A stretch of DNA of 61,006 bases from an uncultured Paraprevotella sp. Its GTDB lineage: Bacteria > Bacteroidota > Bacteroidia > Bacteroidales > Bacteroidaceae. A program made the position numbers and the translations under genes. Every line of letters begins with the position of its first letter. Position 1 is the stretch's first letter. Shown here in pieces: positions 24,037-32,330 of the stretch. The notes below the pieces were generated by a model. That model ran no database searches, was not told where the DNA came from, and saw only the letters and a list, made by a program, of their open reading frames with translations. The stretch covers positions 1-61,006 of the forward strand of contig CALULA010000013.1 of the NCBI GenBank assembly GCA_944321365.1, written 5' to 3'.

Positions 24037-24462
24037 ATGATTTACAAAGTAATCGAGCGCAAAGACCCGCGCGCCCCTCAGGGACAGGGCAAGTATTACG
24101 GCATCCTCGTCAACATGTCGGAAATAGGCATCGACGAAATCGCCACACGCATCAGCTCCACCTGCACCGTCACCCGCCACGACTGTCTGGCCGTGCTGTC
24201 GGCCCTGCAGGAGCAGATCATCTACGCCCTGCAGGAGGGCAAGCGCGTGCGTCTGGGCGACATCGGCAACTTCCGCGCCGTGGCCAACGGCGTAGGGGCC
24301 AACTCGGCAGAGGAATATGACCTGAGCTACATGACGCACATCCGCGTGCGCTTCACGCCCAACACCCGGCTCAAAGAGGCTCTCGACCTGAACAACCGGG
24401 CGTACTCGCTCGAAAGGGTGAACTTCGCCACAGCGGAGGAGACGGAGGACGATAACGTTTAA
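24037..24462 (+). CDS. HU-family DNA-binding protein (HU-HIG type)
   Basis: The 141-residue protein starts MIYKVIERKDPRAPQGQGKYYG and has an HU/IHF-like core: ISSTCTVTRHDCLAVLSALQEQIIYALQEGKRVRLGDIGNFRAV. The tail LKEALDLNNRAYSLERVN is acidic at the end. HU-HIG proteins are long Bacteroidetes variants of HU and are assumed to bend or coat DNA. I chose ATG 24037; a longer frame from 23821 contains repeat sequence. It lies 14 bases before the next gene and begins the HU, P5-like, smalltalk series. Confidence 0.87.
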   Translation: MIYKVIERKDPRAPQGQGKYYGILVNMSEIGIDEIATRISSTCTVTRHDCLAVLSALQEQIIYALQEGKRVRLGDIGNFRAVANGVGANSAEEYDLSYMTHIRVRFTPNTRLKEALDLNNRAYSLERVNFATAEETEDDNV

Positions 24463-24476
24463 AAACGGGTAACGGA

Positions 24477-24902
24477 ATGGACACTCGTCAACAAGCCAGA
24501 GGGTTGCGCAACCGCAACCCTCTCAACATCCGACGCTCGGCCGACCTGTGGCAGGGACTGGCCGACCGGCAGACCGACCCGGAGTTTTTCACCTTCCGGT
24601 CGATGGCCTACGGCTACCGCGCCGCCTTCATCGTGCTGCGCACGTACTGCCACAAGTATGGCGACAACACCATCCGCCGCATCATTGCCCGCTGGGCACC
24701 GCCCGCCGACGGCAACGACACGGACCTGTACGTGCACCGGGTATGCCTGCTCACCGGTTTTGACCCTGACTGCCCGCTCGACCCCTGCCGTCCGGAGCAC
24801 ATGGGGCCGCTCGTGGCCGCCATGAGCCGGGTGGAGTGCGGAGAACGTCCCTGCATGGACCAGATCCGTGAGGGATGGCGGCTCTATATGGGTGCGGACT
24901 GA
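24477..24902 (+). CDS. phage-structural-P5-like protein
   Basis: The 141-residue protein begins MDTRQQARGLRNRNPLNIRRSADLW, followed by QGLADRQTDPEFFTFRSMAYGYRAAFIVLRTY and IIARWAPPADGNDTDLYVHRV. As I recall, proteins with RGLRNNNPLNIR near the start and RWAPP are annotated as 'structural protein P5', after a phage virion protein, and may be related to transglycosylases. In Bacteroides capsule-associated modules this position is more often held by an N-acetylmuramoyl-L-alanine amidase, so a cell-wall role is possible. This is inferred from position. No signal peptide is present. Confidence 0.7.
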   Translation: MDTRQQARGLRNRNPLNIRRSADLWQGLADRQTDPEFFTFRSMAYGYRAAFIVLRTYCHKYGDNTIRRIIARWAPPADGNDTDLYVHRVCLLTGFDPDCPLDPCRPEHMGPLVAAMSRVECGERPCMDQIREGWRLYMGAD

Positions 24903-24941
24903 CGCTCCGCCCCGCTTTTGTCTAACCTCTTAAAATCAAAC

Positions 24942-25037
24942 ATGCCTATGAACAAATCCGTGTGGAATGCCTTGCTCAACGTCATCATCGCCGTGGCCAG
25001 CGCCATCCTGGGTGCCATTGGCGGCTCGGCGATGTAA
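24942..25037 (+). CDS. smalltalk protein
   Basis: This open frame of 31 codons reads MPMNKSVWNALLNVIIAVAS and continues AILGAIGGSAM. It has one hydrophobic helix after a short basic start. The pattern matches the 'smalltalk' family of tiny Bacteroides proteins that lie beside HU-HIG genes at capsule loci. The function is unknown. The start may be ATG 24942 or 24948. It follows the P5-like gene after 39 bases. Confidence 0.75.
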   Translation: MPMNKSVWNALLNVIIAVASAILGAIGGSAM

Positions 25038-25052
25038 GGACGCACAAAAACA

Positions 25053-25083
25053 GCAAGAGAGCGAAATCACTTCGCCCTCTTGC
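25053..25083. terminator. hairpin after the smalltalk gene
   Basis: An interrupted stem (GCAAGAG...CTCTTGC outside, GCGAA...TTCGC inside) lies between the smalltalk stop and the convergent secreted-protein gene. The T-run is weak. Confidence 0.55.
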
Positions 25084-25120
25084 CCATCTGTTTACTATTG
25101 AACCTATTTATGATGAAAAA

Positions 25121-28100
25121 CTACTTCACCATCACTTTAAGAGTCTTCGTAGTGCCATCGCTCATCACATCCTGACGGATGTAGATGCCGCGCTGTGCAG
25201 GCTCGCTCACGCGCACACCGTTGATGGTGTACCATGTGGAGCTGACTACGCTGACGGTACCGTCGGCTGCCGTCTCGCCGATAGCGGTCTCTATGTCATC
25301 CGGAGCCTCTGCGCCATCGCCCAGATAGAACAGCTGGAAGTTGTCGAACAACGCCCAGTCGTTCGTCAGATGACCGTCCTTGCGGACACCGATCTCCACG
25401 CTTTCGCCCGCTTTGACATAGAACGAGAACGCGTCGGCATACATTCCGTCCTCAAAACGTAAGCGCGCACCAGTCGTCTTATCTGGGATGCACTCGTAGA
25501 TAATGCTCGGATCGAGGTTAATGCTATCATTGATCACGACGTCATTATCCACCATCTTATCGTCCAATATATAGTCAAAGATGGACGGCAGAGGCTTATG
25601 GGCATCCACACTGGCCGTGCGGGCAAAGGCCACCGCATTGTAGCGCAGCGTATCCTCGCCACCATCGCGACGGGCTACTGCCGCCTCATTAAAGCCACCG
25701 GCACGATAGAGTCCGTTGTAAGCCATGCGGTAATAGCCCTGAGGCAAGCCGTAGATGGTCTGCTGGACATAACCGCCGTCGCTGTTATACAGCTCGGCTA
25801 TACCCTGAGCACCCTGATCACCCCAGCCGCCGCCGCTCTGCGTCCAGCCTTCCCATGAGTCCACGTTTGGCTCCAGCTGGAACGTCGGGTTCTGAATCAT
25901 GCTGGTTACGTCTACCGGATTATCCAGCGTTGCGCCGGTCACATCGTTTGCAGTCATCAGCATGCGGCCATAAGCGTCGTTGATGTCGGCTATCATCTTA
26001 GTCACCTCATCCAACGTATTGAACTGCTGGGCACCAGAAGTATAATCCAATGCAGCAACCACCAGTCCTGTAAACTCCTGATATTCTTCCGTATCGACAT
26101 AAGCATCGAAGTCCTGAGTCTCGCTTATCTGTATGTCGTAGTTATAAGCCAAGTCATCCAGCTCGCTGACTGTCGACAGCGAATTGTTGCCCAACTCTAT
26201 GGCAGCATTTATCTGCGCAACCAATGCGTTGCAAGCCTCTTCGTCATAATCGGACGGAGCTTTGATGAAGGCTTCGCCGGCCAGCTTGGCGTCATTCAAA
26301 GCTGCTGAGGCCTCCAGCGTAGTGACGCCGTCATTGGCCAGCACATCATTGAGCCGTACCAACAGGCCTTCGATGGTAGACACATAGCCCGACATGTCGG
26401 CACCGACATATTCCACGCGGAAGTTGTCGAACAGCGCCCAGTTGCTCGCATTGGAGGCAGCCGTAGCCTTTACGCCCAAGCGCAGCTCGCCGTCATCGCC
26501 CACATAGCAAAGCAGCGACTGCTCGTAATGGCCTGCATCGAAGACCAGCTCGGCACCTGTCGTACCACTGCACACAAACTTGTCGTCCAAAGCCGTATTG
26601 CCCGTGCCGGTGATCTGCGTACCATTTGCGTTATCATTCGTAACGCCACCGAATATTTCGTTCGTATCGGAGGTAAACTCATACAGGTGCATGAGTTTCT
26701 GCTCGGTCTGGTTGGCATAGACGAAAGAGGTCACGCCTGCGCGCGGGTCTGCCGGATCCCACGAGGGAGCGGTCACGTTATTCGCGCCCGGACGGCTGAA
26801 GCCCTGCATGGTCACCCTGTAAGTACCCTTGGGCAGCCCCGTCAGCACCTGATAGACATCGTAGGCCGAGCCTTGCCATACCTCGGCCAGATTATGGTTG
26901 GCCTTAAAGTCACCGTCGCCTTCCTTGGTCCATCCGTTGGAGCCATTAGAGAAATTCATATTGGTGCCCACTCCAGTGGCGTCGGTCGTAGTGCCGTCCG
27001 ACAGGAAGCCTTTCACAGCCTCCACGAAAAGCCGCTCGGCATTCGGAATCACGCTGTCTACCAACGCCGGATCGAAAGTACGCTCACCCACGGCCACTTC
27101 TACGCCATACACATAGTCATCGAAAGCCGTCTCACCGAAATAAACCGCATAAGCACTATTGTCCGCAATGGCATACGCTTCGTTGACGATGCCATCCAGG
27201 CGGCCATAAGCCTCTACATCAGCAGCCAGACTGTCCATCTGACTGTAAATGGCGGTCATGAACGGAAGCAGTTCGGCGTCGGTCAGTGCCGCATTGGCAA
27301 TGGCATCCTCCGCGCTCTCCACGGCGTTGTCGAATTTTGCTCCTCCGGCTTTCGAATAAACCTGGTTGTTGTTGTCATAGCCATCCTTCACGGCGGTGGC
27401 CGAAGAGATAAGGGTTGACAGCTCGGTGCGCATGCCGCCGTCCACGGCACCCATGTATTCCAGCTTCACATTGTCGAAGCCCACCCAGTTGCAGTTCGAG
27501 CCTTCGGCCTTGAAACCCACGGTGATGGGATTGCCGCCTGTGGCATAGAAGTCGATGGATACCGGACGCGGCACGGGTTTGTCTTTATTGTCGCCATAGA
27601 ACTCCAGGGTGTGCGCGTCTGCCGTACGCTCCACGCCGTCTGCATCCACGGTGAGGTAAACACCCATAGCCTTCTCGGCAGAAGTAGTGGTATTGGACTG
27701 CATCACGCCGAAGCAGTCGGCAGAGAGGCGGTATTTTCCGGCAGGCATCGTGCTCAGCGTATAGGAAGCGTTCACGGTGCGCCCGGCATCCACCGAGCCA
27801 GGAGCGTCCTCAGTGCCACCACCAACCCACGACTCCAGGAAGTAATTCAGGTTGTGCGTCGGGTCGTCCGGGTCTTCATAAACATCAGTTGCATTATGAT
27901 GGTCGGCATTCATGTTGTTCAGCGTCCAGCCGCTTCCGCCGTTCTGGAAGCTGTTGTCCGAAATCAGATAGCTCATATCCACCGGCGCAGCCTCCGAAGC
28001 CTCTCCGGCCTGGAATGCGATAAGGTCGGCAGCCAGATTGTCGGCTGCAGTCTCCACCTCTTCTGCCGTAACATCCATGCTGTTGTAAATTGCCTCATAT

Positions 28101-28822
28101 TCGGAATAATCGAAACCGGATACATCGGAAGCGGCCTCCAGCTGCGGCTTCAGGCTGGTCACCTTGGCGGCATATACGTCATAGACTTCCGGAGCCACGA
28201 ACTTCCAGTTGCCATCGGCATTTGCATATTCAGAATAGCTTGTGTCGGCACAAGGAATCACCACCGTGGACTGTGTCTCGCCCTCTGCGGCCATATTGAC
28301 CGCCATCATTCCGCCTTTCATGTGCGCAACGTCGGCATTCGCTCCGTATTCGGGGTCTTCATCCACGATGGAGATGCGGTAAGTGCCGTCGCCGTTGGCC
28401 GTGATGTCCCACAGCATGTGGCCCTGCAGGTTGCAGTCGACGTAAGCTGTAGTAGCACCGGTCAGATAGACTTCATGGAAGCCGGAGTTGGTGGGTCCGT
28501 TCAGCATGTTCAGAATCCAGCCCTTCACGGAAGCATATTCCGGGTCCTCGCGCACCAGACCGCGGTCTGTGCCGTAAACCAAAGTAATATCCTGCCCGGT
28601 CGTCCCGACGCTCAACTGCGTATTGTAATTGTTACCGTTGGTCAGGAACATGCCCGTTGCGGGATGGTAGATGTAGTAGACACCTCCACCCGTCTCATCC
28701 TGAGTGAGGTTAGGCTCATCAACAAAAGTCAGTCCGGGATTCTCCCAGTCCACCGCCCAAAGGGGAAGCGTGGACGATGTTGCACAGCATAAAGCCATGA
28801 CAGCGAGTAGTCTGTTTTTCAT
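25121..28822 (-). CDS. 1233-residue secreted modular protein
   Basis: I do not recognise a catalytic domain. The protein has a signal peptide (MKNRLLAVMALCCATSSTLPLWA). Three stretches look like galactose-binding beta-sandwich modules, each ending in a similar phrase: VGFDNVKLEYMG near residue 450, LFDNFRVEYVGA near 800 and LFDNFQLFYLGD near 1165. Each contains GKYRLS-, GTYRVT- or GYYRMAYNGLYRA-type strands. Helical spacers between them resemble FIVAR-like bundles. The C-terminus has WYTINGVRVSEPAQRGIYI, a Bacteroidetes C-terminal sorting-like motif. It is probably an exported surface glycan-binding or adhesin-like protein. It has a perfect promoter and no operon partner. Its place between two capsule gene groups is notable. 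Confidence 0.72.
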   Translation of the reverse strand: MKNRLLAVMALCCATSSTLPLWAVDWENPGLTFVDEPNLTQDETGGGVYYIYHPATGMFLTNGNNYNTQLSVGTTGQDITLVYGTDRGLVREDPEYASVKGWILNMLNGPTNSGFHEVYLTGATTAYVDCNLQGHMLWDITANGDGTYRISIVDEDPEYGANADVAHMKGGMMAVNMAAEGETQSTVVIPCADTSYSEYANADGNWKFVAPEVYDVYAAKVTSLKPQLEAASDVSGFDYSEYEAIYNSMDVTAEEVETAADNLAADLIAFQAGEASEAAPVDMSYLISDNSFQNGGSGWTLNNMNADHHNATDVYEDPDDPTHNLNYFLESWVGGGTEDAPGSVDAGRTVNASYTLSTMPAGKYRLSADCFGVMQSNTTTSAEKAMGVYLTVDADGVERTADAHTLEFYGDNKDKPVPRPVSIDFYATGGNPITVGFKAEGSNCNWVGFDNVKLEYMGAVDGGMRTELSTLISSATAVKDGYDNNNQVYSKAGGAKFDNAVESAEDAIANAALTDAELLPFMTAIYSQMDSLAADVEAYGRLDGIVNEAYAIADNSAYAVYFGETAFDDYVYGVEVAVGERTFDPALVDSVIPNAERLFVEAVKGFLSDGTTTDATGVGTNMNFSNGSNGWTKEGDGDFKANHNLAEVWQGSAYDVYQVLTGLPKGTYRVTMQGFSRPGANNVTAPSWDPADPRAGVTSFVYANQTEQKLMHLYEFTSDTNEIFGGVTNDNANGTQITGTGNTALDDKFVCSGTTGAELVFDAGHYEQSLLCYVGDDGELRLGVKATAASNASNWALFDNFRVEYVGADMSGYVSTIEGLLVRLNDVLANDGVTTLEASAALNDAKLAGEAFIKAPSDYDEEACNALVAQINAAIELGNNSLSTVSELDDLAYNYDIQISETQDFDAYVDTEEYQEFTGLVVAALDYTSGAQQFNTLDEVTKMIADINDAYGRMLMTANDVTGATLDNPVDVTSMIQNPTFQLEPNVDSWEGWTQSGGGWGDQGAQGIAELYNSDGGYVQQTIYGLPQGYYRMAYNGLYRAGGFNEAAVARRDGGEDTLRYNAVAFARTASVDAHKPLPSIFDYILDDKMVDNDVVINDSINLDPSIIYECIPDKTTGARLRFEDGMYADAFSFYVKAGESVEIGVRKDGHLTNDWALFDNFQLFYLGDGAEAPDDIETAIGETAADGTVSVVSSTWYTINGVRVSEPAQRGIYIRQDVMSDGTTKTLKVMVK

Positions 28823-28874
28823 TTCCAAAGAAATTAAGTTAATAATATTACTAAAGTTCTTAATAAACTCTTGG

Positions 28875-28905
28875 CAAATATACACTTTAAATCACAGTAA
28901 ACAAA
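28875..28905 (-). promoter_or_regulatory. promoter of the large secreted protein
   Basis: On the minus strand TTTG (28905-28902), a 19-base spacer and TATATTTG (28882-28875) match the consensus perfectly. The leader would be about 45 bases. Confidence 0.75.
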
Positions 28906-29046
28906 CGTGCGGCACGAAAAAAAGCGGCAGTGAAACACTATTTAACTTTTCAAATCCGCTCTGCCGGCTTCTTTTTTTTGTAACTTTACGCCCGTCGGCG
29001 CAGGCCGGCCTACACCTTATTATATTAACCCTATTAAAAGAAACGT

Positions 29047-29469
29047 ATGACTATTGCCGTAGACTTTGACGGAACCATCGTGGAACACCGCTACCCGGAG
29101 ATAGGAAGAGAGATTCCTTTTGCCGTAGAAACGCTGAAGAAACTCGCAGAAGAGCATCACCGGCTCATCTTGTGGAGCGTGCGCGAGGGCCGTCTGCTGG
29201 ACGAGGCCGTGGAATGGTGCCGCCAGCGGGGAGTGGAATTCTATGCCGTGAACAAGGACTTCCCCGAAGAGGACACAGAGAAAAACAGGCATTACAGCCG
29301 CAAGCTGAAGGCAGACCTGTTCATAGACGACCGCAACATAGGCGGACTGCCGGACTGGGGAACGATTTACCGCATGATAAAGGAAAGGAAAAGCCTGCAA
29401 CAGCTGTTGCAGGAGGAGTGGGAAGAAGACCGGCCCGCACAGCCCAGGAAAAAGAGATGGTGGTTCTGA
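29047..29469 (+). CDS. small HAD-like hydrolase
   Basis: The 140-residue protein starts MTIAVDFDGTIVEHRYPEIG with HAD motif I DFDGT (D6, D8). Motif II is probably LWSVREG near residue 43, a lysine lies in NKDFPEE, and the last acidic motif is LFIDDRNIGGLPDW near residue 91. This is a cap-less member, and the substrate is unknown. The C-terminus KKRWWF is coded inside the terminator hairpin. It is monocistronic and converges with wzc. Confidence 0.82.
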   Translation: MTIAVDFDGTIVEHRYPEIGREIPFAVETLKKLAEEHHRLILWSVREGRLLDEAVEWCRQRGVEFYAVNKDFPEEDTEKNRHYSRKLKADLFIDDRNIGGLPDWGTIYRMIKERKSLQQLLQEEWEEDRPAQPRKKRWWF

Positions 29470-29495
29470 ACAGCAGAACCACCATCTCTTTTTTT
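29453..29495. terminator. 16-bp terminator overlapping the HAD stop codon
   Basis: The arms AGAGATGGTGGTTCTG (29453-29468) and CAGAACCACCATCTCT (29474-29489) pair perfectly around a 5-base loop. They are followed by TTTTTTC, and A-rich sequence precedes the first arm. It can work on both strands, for the HAD gene and wzc. The HAD stop TGA (29467-29469) lies in the stem and loop. Confidence 0.92.
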
Positions 29496-29602
29496 CTTTC
29501 TTATGAACCGCAGCGGTGAGCCGGCCCGCACAGCCCTCACGCAAGACCCGGAACGGCGTTGTGCGAGAAAAGCCGGAGCACCCCCTCCGCCGGCGCACAG
29601 CC

Positions 29603-32137
29603 TTAATCCTTGTCGTCGAAATTGTCCTCGCGGATGAACCGTCCGCTGCCGTGACGTGAGGAAGAGGACGGCTTGCTGCGCTTGCGCGACTTCCCGTCTG
29701 CCGCCTGCTGGCCGTAGCCTCCATAGCTGCCGTAACCGCCATAATGGCCGTAGGAGCCGTAGCGGCCATAACGCCCGTAAGAGCCGTAACCGTAATAGTA
29801 GCCGTATTTGCGCTGCTGCAGGTCGACCCCGTTGAGCACCAGATTCACCTTGGGCAACTTGCCTTCCTCGCTCACGCGGTTGATGATGTCGAAATTACGC
29901 TTGAGCGAATAGTCGCAACGGCAGACAATCAGCGTGGCATCCGCCAGACGGCCCAGCAACAGGGTGTCGCTCACCAGGCCTATGGGCGGTGTGTCGACCA
30001 CCACCATGTCGTACCATTCGCGGAAACGGGAGAAGGCATAGTCCAGCCGCTCGGAGGTGATCAGCTCGCCCGGATTGGGCGGAATCAGGCCCGCCGGAAG
30101 CACGTCCAGATTGGGATGTACGGTAGAATTGAAGATCTGCTCGCGCAGGAACTCGTCCGAACGCTCCTCGCCGGCCAGGAAAGTGGTCAGTCCGTTGCTG
30201 CCTGCCTGCAGGCCGAAGAGGCGTGCCAGACGCGGCTTGCGTATATCCAGCCCCACAACCAGCACCTTGCGCCCCATGAGTGCCATGCTCATGGCCAGAT
30301 TGGTAGAGACGAAGGTCTTGCCCTCGCCCGGAATGACGGACGTGCAGAGCAGCACGCGCTCGCTCCGCTTCATGACAAAGCCCAGGTTGGTCCGCAGGTT
30401 GCGGAACGTCTCCTCCATGATGTCGTTGGTGTTCTCACGCACCACGATGGCCCGGCGTCCGTCTTTCAGCTCACCGGCCACGAAGATGTCGCTCAGCACC
30501 GGCAGGCCGGTCAGTTTCTCAATGTCGGCACGGCCCTCGATGCGATAGCGTAACAGTCCCAGCAGATAGATGAGTCCGGCAGGCAAAGCCACGCCCATGA
30601 CAAGGGCGACAAGCACCACCAGTTTCTTTTTCGGCGAAACCGGACGGATCGTGCTTTCCGGCGCATCGATGACCTGTGCCTTGTCGACCGTGGAGGCCAA
30701 GGATATGGCATTCTCCTCGCGCTTCTGCAACAGGATCTGATAGAGTGCGGCTTTCACGGACTGCTGACGCCCTATATCGGTCAGCACCCGTTCCTGCGTC
30801 GGTGCGTTCGACAGGCGGCCCACAAAGAGCTCATACTGCTCGTCCACATTGCGTTTCTGCACCCTCAGGTTGTCGTACACCGCTGCCAGGGAATGGCGTA
30901 TGCCGGGATAAAGGGCAGTGATGGCGTTCGTGGCCGACACCACTACCGGCGAGGTCTCCGGTGCCGTCTTGAGCAGACGCTTGCGCTCCACCACACCGGC
31001 GTTGTATTCTGCGATGATACGGTTCAGCCCATCATCGGTCAGTCCCAGATTGGCGGGAATGACTTCCATGTAATTGGCCGGATCGTCCACGTATTCCTTC
31101 AGCGACTTGACGAGCATCATCTGCGTCTGCAGTTCGATCTGCTGCTGCTGATAAGTCTCGATACCCTTGTAGGCGGCTTCAGCGTCCGACGCCATGTCCA
31201 CCACCTGATTGCTCCGCTTGTAGCGTTCCAGCTCCGACTCGGTGGAGCCCAGCTCGGCATCGATGATGCGGATGCGCTTGTTGACGAAGATTTCCGTCTT
31301 GAGCGCCACCTCGTTCTTCACTTCATTGGCATCCTCATTGTAGACACGGATCAGTTCGTTCAGGAAGTCCTCTGCACGGTCGCGGCGGGTTTCGCTCAAC
31401 GAAATCTGGGCCACGGTGGTCGTCTTGGCGGTCGGCTCGATGTTCATGACCTCCCGATAGACATCGGCCATCCAGGAGGGACGATAGAGGGCAATGCGCA
31501 GGGCACGGTCGTCGAACACGCATTCCGGATCGGGATTGGGGTGCAGGTGCACCCATCCCGACGGTGTATTGATGCGTACGGGGAAGCCTTTGACATCCGC
31601 CTCGAAGTCCTGCTCCAACGCCGTTCCCTTGATGTGGTAGCCTCCTTCCTTTTTCGGCCTGATCTCCAGGAGCACGGGCATGGAAAGCGTGTCGAGATAC
31701 ACCGGTGACATATCCGCCAGCACCGGCGTCTCATGATACAGCTCCTCATCGCGCACCGTGCCGTCGAAAGCATAGCGCACGTAGAGTTTCAGGTTCGTCA
31801 CCGCCCGGCGTGTGAGGGTCTTGCTGCCCAGAATCTCCATCTCGTTGTCGAACCCGTTGCTGTTGGTCAGCACGCCCAACTGCGTGAAGTCGGCCAGACC
31901 GTTGCTCCGCATGCGCGAATAGGGATCGTCTTCCTTTATGAGCACCTCAGTCCAGGTGGAATATACCGGTGCCTTATATCTTAAATAAAGGAAAGCGAGC
32001 ACCATACATCCCACAATGGAAATGACGAACCAATGCCAATGCAGGATCACGGCATCTATTATCGCACGGTAGTCGAATTCAGAATCTTGCTCTTCAGACT
32101 GACCATTGGCCTGAAAGGTTTTGTTGGTCTTATTCAT
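29603..32137 (-). CDS. Wzc-like polysaccharide co-polymerase and tyrosine autokinase
   Basis: The 844-residue protein combines a Wzz domain with a BY-kinase. Membrane helix 1 is at about residues 35-53 and helix 2 at about 510-530, with a long periplasmic coiled region between. The cytoplasmic kinase has Walker A SVIPGEGKTFVSTNLAMS (about 598), Walker A' VLVVGLDIRKPRLARLFG (about 622) and Walker B VVVDTPPIGLVSD (about 710). A tyrosine cluster near 782-815 (YGYYYGYGSYGRYG) is the likely autophosphorylation site. It would control chain length and export with an outer-membrane Wza. It is divergent from the initiating transferase gene and has a perfect promoter. Confidence 0.95.
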   Translation of the reverse strand: MNKTNKTFQANGQSEEQDSEFDYRAIIDAVILHWHWFVISIVGCMVLAFLYLRYKAPVYSTWTEVLIKEDDPYSRMRSNGLADFTQLGVLTNSNGFDNEMEILGSKTLTRRAVTNLKLYVRYAFDGTVRDEELYHETPVLADMSPVYLDTLSMPVLLEIRPKKEGGYHIKGTALEQDFEADVKGFPVRINTPSGWVHLHPNPDPECVFDDRALRIALYRPSWMADVYREVMNIEPTAKTTTVAQISLSETRRDRAEDFLNELIRVYNEDANEVKNEVALKTEIFVNKRIRIIDAELGSTESELERYKRSNQVVDMASDAEAAYKGIETYQQQQIELQTQMMLVKSLKEYVDDPANYMEVIPANLGLTDDGLNRIIAEYNAGVVERKRLLKTAPETSPVVVSATNAITALYPGIRHSLAAVYDNLRVQKRNVDEQYELFVGRLSNAPTQERVLTDIGRQQSVKAALYQILLQKREENAISLASTVDKAQVIDAPESTIRPVSPKKKLVVLVALVMGVALPAGLIYLLGLLRYRIEGRADIEKLTGLPVLSDIFVAGELKDGRRAIVVRENTNDIMEETFRNLRTNLGFVMKRSERVLLCTSVIPGEGKTFVSTNLAMSMALMGRKVLVVGLDIRKPRLARLFGLQAGSNGLTTFLAGEERSDEFLREQIFNSTVHPNLDVLPAGLIPPNPGELITSERLDYAFSRFREWYDMVVVDTPPIGLVSDTLLLGRLADATLIVCRCDYSLKRNFDIINRVSEEGKLPKVNLVLNGVDLQQRKYGYYYGYGSYGRYGRYGSYGHYGGYGSYGGYGQQAADGKSRKRSKPSSSSRHGSGRFIREDNFDDKD

Positions 32138-32159
32138 TTTCTCTTTTCTGTTTGGGATG

Positions 32160-32191
32160 CAAAATTAGAAATGTTTTACATACTTTCCAAA
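32160..32191 (-). promoter_or_regulatory. promoter of wzc
   Basis: On the minus strand TTTG (32191-32188), a 20-base spacer and TAATTTTG (32167-32160) match the consensus perfectly. Confidence 0.75.
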
Positions 32192-32282
32192 TAAAAAGGC
32201 CAAATACTTCCCTCGCCCACTTATTTTTATCTCCCACTCAAAATAAAGGAGAAAAGGTGTCGGCAAATCCCCTAAAAATTCA

Positions 32283-32290
32283 TACATTTG
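32283..32290 (+). promoter_or_regulatory. -7 element of the WcaJ-type transferase gene
   Basis: TACATTTG matches TAnnTTTG and lies 40 bases before the ATG. No clear -33 is present, so activation by a regulator is possible. Confidence 0.45.
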
Positions 32291-32330
32291 CGAGACAGTT
32301 TTTACAGACACACCAAAAAAGAACTAACCA

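Noticed and set aside
29521..29602. A further phased array after the HAD gene.
   Set aside because: It has one TGTGCGAG word and a degenerate CACGCAAG word 24 bases away, which does not fit the 22-base step.
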